Counted from the stretch's first letter, positions 45,150-53,882 are shown. The stretch is 64,000 bases of DNA from an uncultured Clostridia bacterium (GCA_934167495.1 CAKPKP010000002.1:1-64000); one strand, 5' to 3'. The notes: generated by a model from the letters alone, not told the origin. Program-made: numbers and translations.

Positions 45150-45184
45150 AAAATGGTACACCTTTTTTGAAAGTGTACCATTTT
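45150..45184 (-). terminator. Terminator after the cupin gene
   Basis: AAAATGGTACAC pairs perfectly with GTGTACCATTTT around an 11-base loop, with A/T runs on both sides. It lies 45 bp after the cupin stop codon. Confidence 0.85.
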
Positions 45185-45222
45185 CTATTAGATAAATACT
45201 TTGTAAATTTTCTTATACAAAC
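45181..45222 (-). repeat. Composite palindromic repeat, fragment R9
   Basis: TTCTATTAGATAAATACTTTGTA matches the outer arm of hairpin 3 and the linker to hairpin 2 of the R8 type, then diverges. It is a remnant without hairpin 1, lying against the terminator at 45150-45184. The rest of the 45002-45228 gap shows nothing I can identify. Confidence 0.6.
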
Positions 45223-45228
45223 TTATTT

Positions 45229-45657
45229 TTAATCAGATAATTTATTATATTCTTCATCTGTTACTTTTTCGCACCATTCATTTGAAGTATCCGTTCCTGG
45301 AACTTCAACAGCAATATGACTAAACCAACTATCTTTTTTTGCCCCATGCCAATGTTTTACATTTGCTGGTATTGTTATTACCATTCCTGGTTTAAGTGAT
45401 ACTGGTTCTTTTCCTTCCTCTTGATACCAGCCTTCTCTATCAACACAAATTAATATTTGTCCTCCTCCATTTGTACTGTGATGTATGTGCCAATTATTTC
45501 TACATCCAGGTTCAAATGTTACATTTGCCATAAATACACTTGTTTGTTTTGGATCTGTTAATGGTTTTAAATATGAATTTCCAACAAAGTACTGTGCAAA
45601 ATTTACATTTGGTTCTCCTAGACCAAAAATTCCTCCTTTAAATAAATTAATAATCAA
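45229..45657 (-). CDS. Cupin-domain protein
   Basis: The 142-residue single-domain cupin has motif 1 GCRNNWHIHHSTNGGGQ near 51 (HxH metal ligands) and motif 2 PGMVITIPANVKHWHGA near 90. This type is often paired with carboxymuconolactone decarboxylase-like genes. The start is a weak TTG that overlaps the HD gene by 11 bp. An AAAGGAGG lies just inside the coding sequence with no good start after it, so the true N terminus is uncertain. Substrate and reaction are unknown. Confidence 0.85.
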   Translation of the reverse strand: MIINLFKGGIFGLGEPNVNFAQYFVGNSYLKPLTDPKQTSVFMANVTFEPGCRNNWHIHHSTNGGGQILICVDREGWYQEEGKEPVSLKPGMVITIPANVKHWHGAKKDSWFSHIAVEVPGTDTSNEWCEKVTDEEYNKLSD

Positions 45658-46207
45658 ATAATTTTTCCAAAACTCTTTTATATCTTTTAAAAATAGGATG
45701 TTCTTTATCTACTCCATTTATGCAACTTTCATATACACTAGTATAATACCATTTTTGAATATCTTTTCCTCTTTTTAAAGAACTCCATGACTTCTCTGCA
45801 CCATATAAATCAATACAATCAGATAAATCTTCTAAATTGCTAATCTTGTCACATGCTACAATTAATTTTGAACCTAACGGTGCATTTTTTATTTGTTCTA
45901 TTGTATGTTTTTTTCTATCTTCCCATTCCAAAGATTTATCTGGTTCAGATGCATCATAAACATAATCTCTAATTTTTTTACCAAAATCTCTTTCAATATC
46001 TTCAAATTCATGTGGTGTATCTTCAACAACATCATGTAAAATTCCAGCTGCCACAATATCTTCATCACAACCATTTCTTTGTAAAATCATACCAACTGTA
46101 AAAGGATGAAAAATCATAGGAACATCTTCGACCTTTCTTACTTGTCCATTGTGGGCTTTTGTGGCATAATAAATCGCATATTCAATTTTATCTTTTCCTC
46201 TAAACAT
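45647..46207 (-). CDS. HD-domain protein, MESH1/SpoT-hydrolase-like
   Basis: The 186-residue protein matches the small (p)ppGpp hydrolase fold: AIYYATKAHNGQVRK near 11, MIFHPFTVGMIL near 28, and the metal-binding HDVVEDTPHEF near 55 with the later EDRKK and CDKISNLED segment near 112. It may remove the pyrophosphate of (p)ppGpp or of related nucleotides such as NADPH phosphate; this is family inference. The start at 46207 uses TAGGAGG with 7-bp spacing. It is translationally coupled to the cupin gene. Confidence 0.82.
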   Translation of the reverse strand: MFRGKDKIEYAIYYATKAHNGQVRKVEDVPMIFHPFTVGMILQRNGCDEDIVAAGILHDVVEDTPHEFEDIERDFGKKIRDYVYDASEPDKSLEWEDRKKHTIEQIKNAPLGSKLIVACDKISNLEDLSDCIDLYGAEKSWSSLKRGKDIQKWYYTSVYESCINGVDKEHPIFKRYKRVLEKLFDY

Positions 46208-46268
46208 AATCATTCCTCCTAACTATTTCAAATTATATAACAATAAATTTATTCTTTCAACTAGAGTA

Positions 46269-46297
46269 TTTACTTTTTAGATTAAAAATGATATTAT
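46269..46297 (+). promoter_or_regulatory. Putative promoter of the kinase-like gene at 46341
   Basis: TTTACT (46269-46274) and TATTAT (46292-46297) are 17 bp apart, 44 bp before the ATG. Confidence 0.45.
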
Positions 46298-46340
46298 TTT
46301 CATATCAATTGAGGTCAATAAAATATATGGAGGGATTTGT

Positions 46341-46936
46341 ATGAATATGCAAAAGTCGTCTATCGCTACTACTGTTGAATTTCTTGGCACTCCTGAAGCT
46401 GGAAAGACCACCATGATTCACATGTTGGCTGAAAAGTTAAGCGAGTCACGGAAGCCTTTGATAGTACGCGAAGCGGCAGAAACATTGCCTAGTGTTTTTC
46501 CTAAAAACAGTATTGCTTCTAATTTTTGGATGAGATTGGAGACTGTTCAAACAATTTTAGAAGCACAATACCAAAAAGACTGCGATATAATATTAGCAGA
46601 CAGAGGTATTATTGATTGCTACTTTTGGGATTATTACTATTCTTCAATAGGTTCTATCACTTCTGAACAGGTTAAGAGTATAGAAAATTTCTTTAACGCT
46701 ATTGAACTTAGTACCCCCGATTTAGTGTAGTGGCATTATCTATTACGCCAGAAGAGGCTATAAAACGGCGTGGTGGAGAAGGTCGCATAGTCACCCTGAA
46801 ATTTATTGAAGATTTTAATCAAAAACTTTATTCATTTATTAAAACAATTGAGTGTCCAACAATATATTTGGATACAACTAAAATGTCTAAAGAAGAAGTT
46901 TTTAATTTTCTCATTCAAAAAATTTCAAAATTGTAA
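46341..46936 (+). pseudogene. P-loop kinase-like protein, frameshifted (paralogue of 38432)
   Basis: Codons 1-129 encode EFLGTPEAGKTTM near 12 (Walker A), REAAETLPSVFPK near 44, and ILADRGIIDCYFWD near 87. The frame ends at TAG 46728-46730. A second frame from GTG 46730 gives VALSITPEEAIKRRGGEGR and continues to 46936. Aligned with the paralogue, TPDLV-VALSITPEE keeps exact register if two extra bases (TA at 46728) are removed, so this is one broken gene or a sequence error, not two genes. GGAGGG precedes the ATG. Arginine codons CGG, CGC and CGT are used more than in core genes, suggesting transfer. Confidence 0.75.
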
Positions 46937-46942
46937 AATATC

Positions 46943-46990
46943 AGCCTTAAGTATTATTGAATAATTCAATGTGCCTAAGGCTATATTTTA
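46943..46990 (+). terminator. Terminator after the kinase-like gene
   Basis: AGCCTTA (46943-46949) pairs with TAAGGCT (46976-46982). The interior ATTATTGAATAATTCAAT region can also pair, and ATATTTTATATTT follows. Confidence 0.65.
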
Positions 46991-47034
46991 TATTTATTGT
47001 TATAATATCTAATTCATTTAAAATAGTTAAAAAA

Positions 47035-47064
47035 ATTAGATAATCTTTTTTTTGATTATCTAAT
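47035..47064 (-). terminator. Terminator after the PAP2 gene
   Basis: ATTAGATAATC pairs with GATTATCTAAT around eight T residues. On the minus strand a run of T residues follows. It overlaps the last codons and stop of the PAP2 gene. Confidence 0.8.
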
Positions 47065-47701
47065 CTCTTTCTAATAAAAATTTATTAACAACACTTATAT
47101 ATATAATTAAATAAGATATAGAAATAAAGAATCCTCCTAATACATCGCTTGTATAATGTACTCCTAAATAAATTCTACTTATTCCAATACAGCATATTAA
47201 TATACTTAACAATATAATTAAACTAGTTTTTATATACTTGTTCTTTACATATTTATAAATCAAATATATCAAATACCCATAAAAAGCCATGCTTACCATG
47301 GAATGTCCAGAAGGAAAACTATATCCAGTTTCTTCAATTATTCTAAATTCAGTTGGGCGAGGTCTTTGCAATATTCCTTTTAATAATTGATTTAGTGCTG
47401 TAATAATAACTAAATTTGTAAAAATTGATAATCCAATCTTTTTATTTTTTAATAATACAAACAAAGCAATTGTTGATACTATTAAAAATATTGCACCTCC
47501 AAAATTAGTAATAAATTTTGCTATTGGCGTTACAAAATCTGATATTAAAAATGTTGATATCATTTTATATCCAATTATATCACCATTCATTATTTCTTTA
47601 TTAAATACATCTTCAGCTAATGCTAAAAAGCCTATTAAGCAAATAAACACTATAATCCATTTTAAATTTTTAACAATAAATTCTTTTATATTTTCTCTCA
47701 T
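47060..47701 (-). CDS. PAP2-family membrane phosphatase
   Basis: The 213-residue inner-membrane protein has about six TM helices and the PAP2 signature: KGILQRPRPTEFR near 107, YSFPSGHSMVSMAF near 124 and SRIYLGVHYTSDVLGG near 174. The His and Arg residues of these three motifs form the active site. Likely substrates are undecaprenyl pyrophosphate or phosphatidic/phosphatidylglycerol phosphate. The start at 47701 is chosen for GAGG 7 bp upstream. It lies 17 bp after the acetyltransferase gene. Confidence 0.9.
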   Translation of the reverse strand: MRENIKEFIVKNLKWIIVFICLIGFLALAEDVFNKEIMNGDIIGYKMISTFLISDFVTPIAKFITNFGGAIFLIVSTIALFVLLKNKKIGLSIFTNLVIITALNQLLKGILQRPRPTEFRIIEETGYSFPSGHSMVSMAFYGYLIYLIYKYVKNKYIKTSLIILLSILICCIGISRIYLGVHYTSDVLGGFFISISYLIIYISVVNKFLLERD

Positions 47702-47718
47702 TTCTTGCCTCATTTATA

Positions 47719-48294
47719 CTATATTTTAAAATTATTCTTATAGATTTCTTTTACAACTTTACAAGGATTACCAACAGCAACAACGTTAGATGGTATGTCC
47801 TTGTTAACAACACTTCCTGCACCAATAACTACGTTATCTCCTATTGTTACTCCTGGCAATACACAAACATTACCACCTATCCAAACATTGTTTCCAACTT
47901 TAATTGGTTTTGCATACTCTAATCCTTTATTTCTTATTTCATAATCTAATGGATGTCCTGATGTATAAAATCCACAATTTGGACCTATGAAAACATTATC
48001 TCCAAATTCAACTTTATTAGCATCTAAAATAACCAAGTTATGATTTGAATAAAAATTTTTACCTAAATATATATTGAATCCATAATCGCAATAAAAATTA
48101 GGTTCTATTCCCATTATATCTATTTGCTTTTGAAATAATTTTTCTAATATAGCCTTTTTTTCTTCTGTTTTTCTAACATTGCACTCATTAAATTCTTTGC
48201 ATAACTCTTTCGCATCAAGTCTTTTATTTAATAATTCTTTATCATAATTAGCATCATAAATTTCTCCTGCAATCATTTTTTCTTCTTCGCTCAC
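47719..48294 (-). CDS. Sugar O-acetyltransferase (maltose/galactoside type, left-handed beta helix)
   Basis: The 191-residue cytoplasmic enzyme transfers acetyl from acetyl-CoA to sugars. The N-terminal Mac domain has MIAGEIYDANYDKELL near 7. Hexapeptide repeats follow, with FIGPNCGFYTSGHPLD near 102 (catalytic His), VWIGGNVCVLPGVTIGD near 138 and DIPSNVVAVGNPCKVV near 168. The start is taken as GTG 48294 with GGAG 9 bp upstream, which gives the normal family N terminus; the ATG 48 bp upstream adds a hydrophobic leader that does not fit. Confidence 0.92.
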   Translation of the reverse strand: MSEEEKMIAGEIYDANYDKELLNKRLDAKELCKEFNECNVRKTEEKKAILEKLFQKQIDIMGIEPNFYCDYGFNIYLGKNFYSNHNLVILDANKVEFGDNVFIGPNCGFYTSGHPLDYEIRNKGLEYAKPIKVGNNVWIGGNVCVLPGVTIGDNVVIGAGSVVNKDIPSNVVAVGNPCKVVKEIYKNNFKI

Positions 48295-48457
48295 GAATTT
48301 ACTCTCCAATCTAATACAAAAAATGTGGCAAATTATCAACAAACTTGCATATCTTATAAAACATTCTTTTTATCTTTTTAGTTTCATCTATTTCACTTTA
48401 GTATTTTTTTAATTATACTAAATTTTTTCAATTTAATTGTACTTATATTTTGCTTTT

Positions 48458-49165
48458 TTATCTTAAATCAACTACCTCTTCTTTCAAACTGTCTATATCA
48501 ATAACATATTTCTTTTTATTGTTTTTGTCAATATATATAGGAAATTGCTTTATGTTTCTTTCTTCTATTATGTTTTTCGGATTCATCCAAATGTTTTTAC
48601 TTTTAAATATATATTTCTTATTATCCAATGAATTATTCCATTCACAAATAATATTATATGGATGTCTTCCATTTACTGTGTATCTAGTATTTAAAACAGT
48701 CTCAACATAGTTTGCATATATTACTTCTCCACTTTCTCTTAAATTCTTTTCTGACTTTCTTTTATTAATTTTCAATAATATTCCCGTTCCTCCTATTATT
48801 AGAAAAATTAATCAATTTACAGGAAATATTAAGAATAACGAATCCAAAGATTTCACACCTATTTTGTTTGGATTATTTTTATCATAATATATATCTATTG
48901 TCTTTCCTTCATAAAAACTAGATGAATAACCATTTATTTTTGATTTATATTCTTTTCCTTCAACAGTATATGATACATATACTTCGTAAGACTTTTCCTG
49001 ATTATTGTCCATGTATGATGATATTTTTGCAATAGTTCCTGTTGTATTTACTTTATTTTTATAATTAAAAACAGTTCCAAACATAATCATTCCAATTATA
49101 ACAAATAATGCACCAATAATTGTAAAACCAATCAATATTAAATTTTCTGCTTTGTTTTCTTTCAT
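48458..49165 (-). pseudogene. DUF3592-type membrane protein with in-frame TGA
   Basis: The first part (ATG 49165, GAGG 9 bp upstream) has a TM near 8-30 and a beta-rich extracytoplasmic domain with YEVYVSYTVEGKEYKS, then stops at a TGA at 48812-48814. Reading through the TGA keeps the same frame and gives a second TM (LIFLIIGGTGILL) and a domain with YNIICEWNN and KYIFKSKNIW, completing the usual DUF3592 layout of about 235 residues. A single nonsense change explains both pieces. TGA recoding is unlikely, because TGA ends other genes here. Confidence 0.75.
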
Positions 49166-49201
49166 AAATTTTATCCTCACTTTTTAATTACTAATTATTT
49201 T

Positions 49202-49627
49202 TTAATATTTATCATTTTTTTCTCCATTTGCTAAATAAATTTTTATTTGTCTTATGATATGTGGTATATTATAATTTCCTGCAAACTTGGAATTATCCAA
49301 TAATTCATCATTTAAAATTACCCATTCTAATTTATTTTTTTCTTCTACTAAATTTACTTCATGTTTTAAAATTCCATAATAAACCTGCAAATTATTTTCA
49401 TATTTAAAATAATTTAAATCCATAAAATGCTCTAGTTTTATATCATTACTCGATATTCCTGTTTCTTCAAATAATTCTCTATATGCCGCTTCATCATTAG
49501 TTTCACCTTCTTCAACCTTACCACCAACAAAATTATATAACCCTTTATATGGCTCTTTTGCTCTAATACAAAAGAGTGCTTTTTTCAAATCAACATTAAA
49601 TACTACAATTAAATTTAATTTCTTCAT
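49202..49627 (-). CDS. NUDIX hydrolase
   Basis: The 141-residue protein carries a complete Nudix box, GGKVEEGETNDEAAYRELFEETG, from residue 35 on (G at 35, REL at 50, EE at 54-55). It is predicted to hydrolyse a nucleoside diphosphate linked to a variable group, possibly oxidised dGTP or dihydroneopterin-type substrates; specificity cannot be read. AAGGAG precedes the ATG. It follows the truncated DUF1697 gene by 39 bp. Confidence 0.92.
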   Translation of the reverse strand: MKKLNLIVVFNVDLKKALFCIRAKEPYKGLYNFVGGKVEEGETNDEAAYRELFEETGISSNDIKLEHFMDLNYFKYENNLQVYYGILKHEVNLVEEKNKLEWVILNDELLDNSKFAGNYNIPHIIRQIKIYLANGEKNDKY

Positions 49628-49666
49628 TTTTTTACTCCTTATATTATTTTACTTTTTGACAAATTG

Positions 49667-49978
49667 CTATCTTTTACATATTTCTTTATTATCGGTTCCC
49701 CACCAATCTGGATTATTATTTAATACATCTTCAAGTTCAAATTGAGTTATAATAAAAATAGGTATTTCAATATTGAATTTACTTTTTATAATATTATAAA
49801 TATCTTTGCTTATAGATTCTTTATTATCTATATTAGTTTCAAATATGACATTACCACTATTAAGATAGGTCTGAACATTTCTATATTCATTTTTTTCTAA
49901 CTCTAATTTTAATTCACTCATAGAAACTTTATTTTTACCACTTATATTTATTCCTCTTAATAACGCTATATATTTCAT
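49667..49978 (-). pseudogene. DUF1697 protein, truncated at its 3' end
   Basis: The 103 residues correspond to the first half of the DUF1697 family: MKYIALLRGINISGKNKVSM at the start and YLNSGNVIFETN near 60. The family is usually about 180 residues. Here the frame ends at DNKEICKR and the next gene follows, with no trace of the missing half, so a deletion has removed it. The start at 49978 is the family start. The function of the family is unknown. Confidence 0.7.
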
Positions 49979-49997
49979 ATTATTTCTCACTTTCAAA

Positions 49998-50684
49998 TTA
50001 TAATTTGTTATTCTCCAAAAAATCATTTAACTTATTATAAAAATCATTATTATTGAAAATATAATTACAATGACCTGCTTTTTCTAATATAAACAGTTCG
50101 GAATTTTTAATATTATTTGAAATGTATTTAGCTTCATCTCTTGGGACTAAATCTTTAATCCCGCCATTACAAACTAAAGTAGGAACATGGATTGTATTTA
50201 GTTCTTCTTTAGTTATAGAGTGAGATTCGAAATTCAATTTTTCAAACATTTCATTATTTTTTTTACCTGGATACCAAGGTATTTTTTCCATAATTTTAGC
50301 ATAATTAGGCTTTTTTACAACATTATTTCTTGCAACTCCACTACATAAAACTAATTTTGAAATACTATTAGGATATTTAATAGCAACATTAATAGCAACA
50401 GTTCCTCCTCCACTACATCCTAATAAATATGGTTTATCTATATTTAATTTTTTTATAAACTCATATACATCTTTTGCAGATTCCTCATAAGTTAATATAC
50501 AATTTTTTTCACTTTTACCACAACATCTTCTATCAAAGATATATACTTTATATTTATTTTTTAATCTGTTTGCAATAAATTTCATTAATCCTGTATTTAC
50601 ACTATTAGGATTTAACAGAATGATTGGTTTTCCTTGTCCAAAAACCTCATAATGAATTTTTATATTATTTACAACTATATCCAA
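49998..50684 (-). CDS. Alpha/beta-fold hydrolase
   Basis: The 228-residue soluble enzyme has the HG-equivalent region ILLNPNSVNTG near 19, DRRCCGKSE near 50, the nucleophile elbow LLGCSGGGTV near 87 and the catalytic His in KAGHCNYIF near 202. An Asp near GIKDLVPRD completes the triad. Substrate unknown. It starts at TTG with GTGGAGAG 6 bp upstream. It is 39 bp after the uracil-DNA glycosylase-like gene. Confidence 0.88.
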   Translation of the reverse strand: MDIVVNNIKIHYEVFGQGKPIILLNPNSVNTGLMKFIANRLKNKYKVYIFDRRCCGKSEKNCILTYEESAKDVYEFIKKLNIDKPYLLGCSGGGTVAINVAIKYPNSISKLVLCSGVARNNVVKKPNYAKIMEKIPWYPGKKNNEMFEKLNFESHSITKEELNTIHVPTLVCNGGIKDLVPRDEAKYISNNIKNSELFILEKAGHCNYIFNNNDFYNKLNDFLENNKL

Positions 50685-50723
50685 TTTAATCTCTCCACTA
50701 TAACTTGTAATTTGTCGGTGAGG

Positions 50724-51407
50724 TTACCTTTCAAAATCTTCAATGTCTTTTTGACTTTTTGTATTTGTTTTTATAATAAAATTTAAGTCTTCAATTGCTT
50801 TGTCTATATTCATCATTCCATTTCCAATAGGATAATAAACTGGGTATACTTTATATTCCATACCAGCTATATTCTTTAAAAAGTTTTGTTTTCTACATTG
50901 AGATACTGATATATTTTTATCCAACACAATAGAACTTACTTGATTTCCAAGTGTTATAATTGTCTTAGGATTAATTATTTCTATTTCTTTGCATAATAAA
51001 TCTAAATATTGACTATAAACCGAATTTGGTAATACTCTAGCATCTACCTGTGTACATTTTCCTAAATTAGTTATAAAATATTTGTGTTTTTCTACATCAG
51101 CATATACTAAATCCGCAAATTTTTCATCCCACTCTTGTGGCTTTTTTGACATAATATCACTATATATTTCTTCATCAAGTAATCCTATTCTATAAAACAA
51201 TTTCCATATATTCTTAGTTCCAATCCAAGGAGATCTTCTCCCTTTCCAATTTGGATCTGATGCAATATTTTTTCCAGTAGGATTCATAAAAACAAAACAA
51301 AAATCTGGATTATTAGTGCATCCTCCATTATATATAGATGTTAACTCCTTTGCTCCATACTGTAATTGTAATTTATCATATTCCGCGTTTAATTCACTTA
51401 TTTTCAT
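50724..51407 (-). CDS. Uracil-DNA glycosylase family protein
   Basis: The 227-residue protein resembles the UDG superfamily: FVFMNPTGKN near 39 corresponds to the catalytic GxNPG-like motif, ITNLGKC near 109 lies in the core, IITLGNQV near 149 is a core strand, and VYPVYYPIGNG near 184 replaces the HPS/HPS-like motif. It is expected to excise uracil or a related base from DNA, but motif changes make specificity uncertain. The start at 51407 (ATG) follows AAGGTGG. Confidence 0.72.
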   Translation of the reverse strand: MKISELNAEYDKLQLQYGAKELTSIYNGGCTNNPDFCFVFMNPTGKNIASDPNWKGRRSPWIGTKNIWKLFYRIGLLDEEIYSDIMSKKPQEWDEKFADLVYADVEKHKYFITNLGKCTQVDARVLPNSVYSQYLDLLCKEIEIINPKTIITLGNQVSSIVLDKNISVSQCRKQNFLKNIAGMEYKVYPVYYPIGNGMMNIDKAIEDLNFIIKTNTKSQKDIEDFER

Positions 51408-51428
51408 AACTACTACCACCTTTATTTA

Positions 51429-52412
51429 CTATTTATCTCCCTCTATTTCATTCGTACCTTGCAATAGTTCTTTTTGCGTGTTATTTATTAAAGATCGTAA
51501 CATTTCATTATACTTTTGAACAATTTTATCTTCTACTTCATATCTATTTAAATCCAATTTAATTTCATCATTTTTGGTATATATTTTTAAATCAATAGTA
51601 AAAACTTTATCAGCTGATTGTATTTTAAATTCCATATACTCATCATAATTTTCTAATGGATTTCCACCTAATTTATTATTAGAGATATTATCTAAAACTT
51701 CGTGTGATAATTGTATTAATTCATCTCTATTATTATTTATATCTAAATTTAATCTTTTCCAACTGTTTCTTAATTTAGTATCTTGTGGTGCAGATTTCCA
51801 TAATGCACTTATTTTAAAATTAGAAGTATTATAATATTCTAAAACTAAATCATATTCATTTTTATCTACAAAAGTCCTTGAATAATAATTTCCGTTTGCA
51901 AAGCTCTCCACCCATACATAATATATTTTATATCCACTATCATTATCTATTTCATACAAATTGTAATAGTTATTTGTATTTTTTATAACCAATGCTCCAA
52001 TTTTGTTTAAATTTTTTAACGAACCACTATTATTATAATTATCTGAATTAATAAAAATATTAACTGGAACCAAATTTTTTCCATTATATTCAAATCCTTT
52101 TTTCCATTCATCTCTTGTTACAAAAACTTTATTTTCAATAGCTTCTATAATTGCCTTTTCTTTATCATCCTGAATTTTAGAACAAATTGATATCGCAAAT
52201 ATACTAGTCAATAAAGGCATAAATAAAACTATACTGATTACTAATGTAACAACACCTCTCGTCTTATTTATATTTCTTTTCTTTCCGTTTTCCAATTTCT
52301 TAGTTTTTGAAAAGAATATCATTGAAATAATTAAAAATATAGAAGCTATCAATGTTGATACAAAAATAAGAATTAATAAAATATTTAAAACAAAAATTCC
52401 AATAAATGCCAT
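51429..52412 (-). CDS. Unrecognised membrane protein with extracytoplasmic domain
   Basis: The 327-residue protein has two TM segments (about 5-33 and 50-75), then a polar domain of about 250 residues rich in Asn, Lys and Tyr. No known motif is visible. TAGGAG lies 8 bp before the ATG. It lies 21 bp upstream of the uracil-DNA glycosylase-like gene in the same direction. The spacer before it (52413-52790) holds repeat R10 and a terminator and nothing else I can identify. Confidence 0.6.
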   Translation of the reverse strand: MAFIGIFVLNILLILIFVSTLIASIFLIISMIFFSKTKKLENGKKRNINKTRGVVTLVISIVLFMPLLTSIFAISICSKIQDDKEKAIIEAIENKVFVTRDEWKKGFEYNGKNLVPVNIFINSDNYNNSGSLKNLNKIGALVIKNTNNYYNLYEIDNDSGYKIYYVWVESFANGNYYSRTFVDKNEYDLVLEYYNTSNFKISALWKSAPQDTKLRNSWKRLNLDINNNRDELIQLSHEVLDNISNNKLGGNPLENYDEYMEFKIQSADKVFTIDLKIYTKNDEIKLDLNRYEVEDKIVQKYNEMLRSLINNTQKELLQGTNEIEGDK

Positions 52413-52555
52413 ATAATTTACTCCTACATGTAATCTATTATTTTCCTTGAAACTGCCAAATAAACCAATTCATATCTACTTTTGAATTACTATTTTTCTC
52501 TTTACTAAGACTATCATAAATCAACAAAAAATTCAACTAAGCTTTTTTTATTCTC

Positions 52556-52710
52556 TAAAACAATAGTGAGCTGATTAAATTTTTCTATATTTTAAATTAT
52601 AAAGTTCAGCTCACGTTTGATTGTTCGTGTGCGAAATTTGCACATAGCAAATTTCTGTACAAAGTATTTATCTAATAGGATTTTCAGAGAAAATTCCTAT
52701 TAGATAAAAA
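52556..52710 (+). repeat. Composite palindromic repeat, copy R10 (best-preserved type A)
   Basis: Hairpin 1: CAATAGTGAGCTGATTAAA with TTCAGCTCACGTTTGATTG. Hairpin 2: GAAATTTGC/GCAAATTTC around ACATA, within GTGC/GTAC. Hairpin 3: TTTATCTAATAGGATTTTC with GAAAATTCCTATTAGATAAA. The order and spacing match R6 and R8. Confidence 0.92.
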
Positions 52711-52738
52711 AGCAAATGACTTTTTCAATCATTTGCTT
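52710..52738 (-). terminator. Terminator after the ABC exporter cluster
   Basis: AAGCAAATGA pairs perfectly with TCATTTGCTT. On the minus strand TTTTTATC follows. It abuts repeat R10, 52 bp after the stop of the last gene. Confidence 0.85.
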
Positions 52739-52790
52739 ACTTTACTGTTTCTTTTATATAAAATCACTTTATTTAAATACTATTTATGAA

Positions 52791-53309
52791 TCATTCATTA
52801 TATGTTCCTTTCACAATTCCAAACAATTTGTTTTCATTGTATTTAACATATATAGGTTTAATTATTGATATTTTTTTAATGTCAATATAATAACCCAATT
52901 TTTGACTTAATTGATTAATAGTACTATCGATTGTTATTATTTTTTCTTCATTTGGTTCTAATTTTATTTTTCCATCTATTGAGTCTGACAACAAAATAGC
53001 ATCTTCTCCAATTAATATCTCTATTTCATTAGAAATATATACCTCGTTATTACCATTATTTTTTATTGTATATTCTATACCATCTTTAATTTTTATTTGA
53101 TTTATTTCTATATTGTCCAAATACTCTTTTTTTTCTAGGAACTCTGAAAATTGTATTCCATTATCTAAATATTGCTCGAAATCTAATTGTCTAGTGTAGT
53201 TCTCTTTATCATCATTACTCTTTAATATAAAATTTATAAAAATGACTATAATAAATATCAAAATAAATAGTAACAGGAATATTGTTCTTTTATTGATTCT
53301 ACCAAACAT
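52791..53309 (-). CDS. Membrane-anchored protein of the ABC exporter cluster (172 residues)
   Basis: An N-terminal TM (about 10-30) is followed by an extracytoplasmic domain with alternating beta-like segments. The LEPNEEKIITI stretch near 122 also has a counterpart in the neighbouring 53312 protein (LKPGEETDLQI), so the two domains may be distant homologues. It starts 2 bp after that gene, with TAGGAGG before the ATG. It may be a substrate-binding or immunity-like partner of the ABC transporter; this is inference. Confidence 0.6.
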   Translation of the reverse strand: MFGRINKRTIFLLLFILIFIIVIFINFILKSNDDKENYTRQLDFEQYLDNGIQFSEFLEKKEYLDNIEINQIKIKDGIEYTIKNNGNNEVYISNEIEILIGEDAILLSDSIDGKIKLEPNEEKIITIDSTINQLSQKLGYYIDIKKISIIKPIYVKYNENKLFGIVKGTYNE

Positions 53310-53311
53310 AA

Positions 53312-53881
53312 TTATTGCTCTCCTCCTATTTGAATATATCCAACAACATCTCTTTCATTATTATATTTATATATTACTCTATATGCTTTAAATTTAGATT
53401 TGTTCACTTTTTCTCTCTCAATAGAAGTTGTATTAATTTGCAAATCTGTCTCCTCTCCTGGCTTTAAAATTTTATAGGCATAGTTAAAATCGTAATATAA
53501 TAATTGCATAGAATTCATATCAGTACTATCTATCTCATCTGTTAACTCTGGGGTAATAAGTACATCAAAATCATAATTATTTTTCAAAGTATAATTTATG
53601 GTTTTAAAATCATTACTCATCTTGTAATTTTTAATTTCAATCCTATCGGCTAGCATTCCTTTATTTTTATATTCCATATAATAATCATTTGGAATATAAA
53701 AATCTGGTTCATTTTTTTCGATTTCTTCTGCACTTTTCCTTATTTCTGATACAATTTTATTTTTATTATTCAATTCATAATCATTCTTTTTATTTATATT
53801 ATCTCTTATTATTGCTATACAAAATATAATAATAATAATTGAAATCCACATGCATATATCATCTTTTAACTTTTTTTTCAT
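53312..53881 (-). CDS. Membrane-anchored protein of the ABC exporter cluster (189 residues)
   Basis: An N-terminal TM (about 9-25, rich in Ile) is followed by a polar domain with NYTLKNNYDFDVLI near 100 and LKPGEETDLQINTTS near 144, resembling an immunoglobulin-like accessory fold. The start at 53881 is placed 1 bp after the ATPase stop; a GTG 21 bp upstream overlaps the ATPase gene. The function is unknown. Confidence 0.6.
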   Translation of the reverse strand: MKKKLKDDICMWISIIIIIFCIAIIRDNINKKNDYELNNKNKIVSEIRKSAEEIEKNEPDFYIPNDYYMEYKNKGMLADRIEIKNYKMSNDFKTINYTLKNNYDFDVLITPELTDEIDSTDMNSMQLLYYDFNYAYKILKPGEETDLQINTTSIEREKVNKSKFKAYRVIYKYNNERDVVGYIQIGGEQ

Positions 53882-53882
53882 T

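Noticed and set aside
46725..46735. Programmed ribosomal frameshift in the kinase-like gene
   Set aside because: No slippery heptamer or downstream pseudoknot is evident; the paralogue is broken differently.
48812..48814. TGA read as an amino acid (recoded genetic code)
   Set aside because: TGA is used as a normal stop elsewhere, for example at the end of the sigma gene at 60586, where it overlaps the next ATG.
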